The notes under the pieces are model-generated. The model made no database searches, was not told where the DNA came from, and was given only the letters and a program-made list of their open reading frames with translations. From CALIZF01 sp046292445 (GTDB lineage: Bacteria; Pseudomonadota; Alphaproteobacteria; Rhodobacterales; Rhodobacteraceae), in NCBI GenBank assembly GCA_046292445.1, contig JBKBQT010000049.1, positions 1-14,194 of the forward strand: a stretch of DNA of 14,194 nucleotides, written 5' to 3'. The translations under genes were made by a program, and so were the position numbers. Shown piece by piece: positions 14,135-14,194 of this stretch (positions within the stretch are counted from its first letter, which is position 1; the number at the start of each line of letters is the position of its first letter).

Positions 14135-14194
14135 TCAGTTCAGCACGAATTCCGTCACCAGAAGGTCATTCACGCGTCCCTCGCCCGTCACCAC
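14135..14194 (-). CDS. C-terminal end of a probable FliL-like protein (truncated by window edge)
   Basis: Only the last 19 residues and the stop are visible. They read VVTGEGRVNDLLVTEFVLN, which resembles the end of FliL-family proteins (a final beta strand of the type V-x-D-V-L-F-T-x-F-V). The gene ends seven bases before the next gene, in the same orientation, and its stop is part of that gene's ribosome binding site. If the call is right, the cluster encodes two FliL-type proteins. The identity rests on a short stretch and is tentative. Confidence 0.45.
   Translation of the reverse strand: MVTGEGRVNDLLVTEFVLN

Overview
The window is a dense, GC-rich flagellar gene cluster. All the genes I can identify are flagellar: basal body, rod, export gate and stator. 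The organism is most likely an alphaproteobacterium of the Rhodobacterales (Rhodobacter/roseobacter group). The reasons are the gene order, a MotE-like protein beside motA, a separate SltF-type lytic transglycosylase inside the cluster, short FlgA and FliL versions, and a CtrA-like box in the only divergent promoter region. I see no mobile element, tRNA, rRNA, CRISPR array or phage gene. No gap between genes exceeds 88 bases.

Layout: (1) bases 1-412, minus strand, the 5' part of fliI (export ATPase), running off the left edge. (2) bases 413-500, the divergent regulatory region, with a candidate CtrA box and a short palindrome. (3) bases 501-4967, plus strand, a nine-gene operon flgB-flgC-fliE-fliQ-flgF-flgG-flgA-flgH-fliL: the rod, one export gate subunit, the P-ring chaperone, the L ring and a FliL-type protein. 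(4) bases 14194-4970, minus strand, a second operon read right to left: the 3' end of a probable second fliL-like gene, a small membrane/coiled-coil protein, a MotE-like protein, motA, a 739-residue exported protein of unknown function, an SltF-like lytic transglycosylase, flhA, fliR, flhB and a small FliJ-like coiled-coil protein. The two operons converge with only two bases between their stop codons.

Together the genes supply the export motor and gate (FliI, FliQ, FliR, FlhA, FlhB), the rod and its MS-ring adaptor (FlgB, FlgC, FliE, FlgF, FlgG), the enzyme expected to open the peptidoglycan for the rod (SltF-like), ring assembly factors (FlgA, FlgH) and part of the stator (MotA with accessory proteins). 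MotB, FliP, FlgI, FlgJ and FliF are not in the window and must lie elsewhere.

The least explained part is the group around motA (10029-14127). There, motA is followed by a large exported protein with an AMIN-like N-terminus and a helical-repeat C-terminus instead of by motB, and it is preceded by a MotE-like protein with one cysteine and by an uncharacterised membrane/coiled-coil protein. This resembles the rhizobial MotC/MotE pair and is the best candidate for something poorly described.
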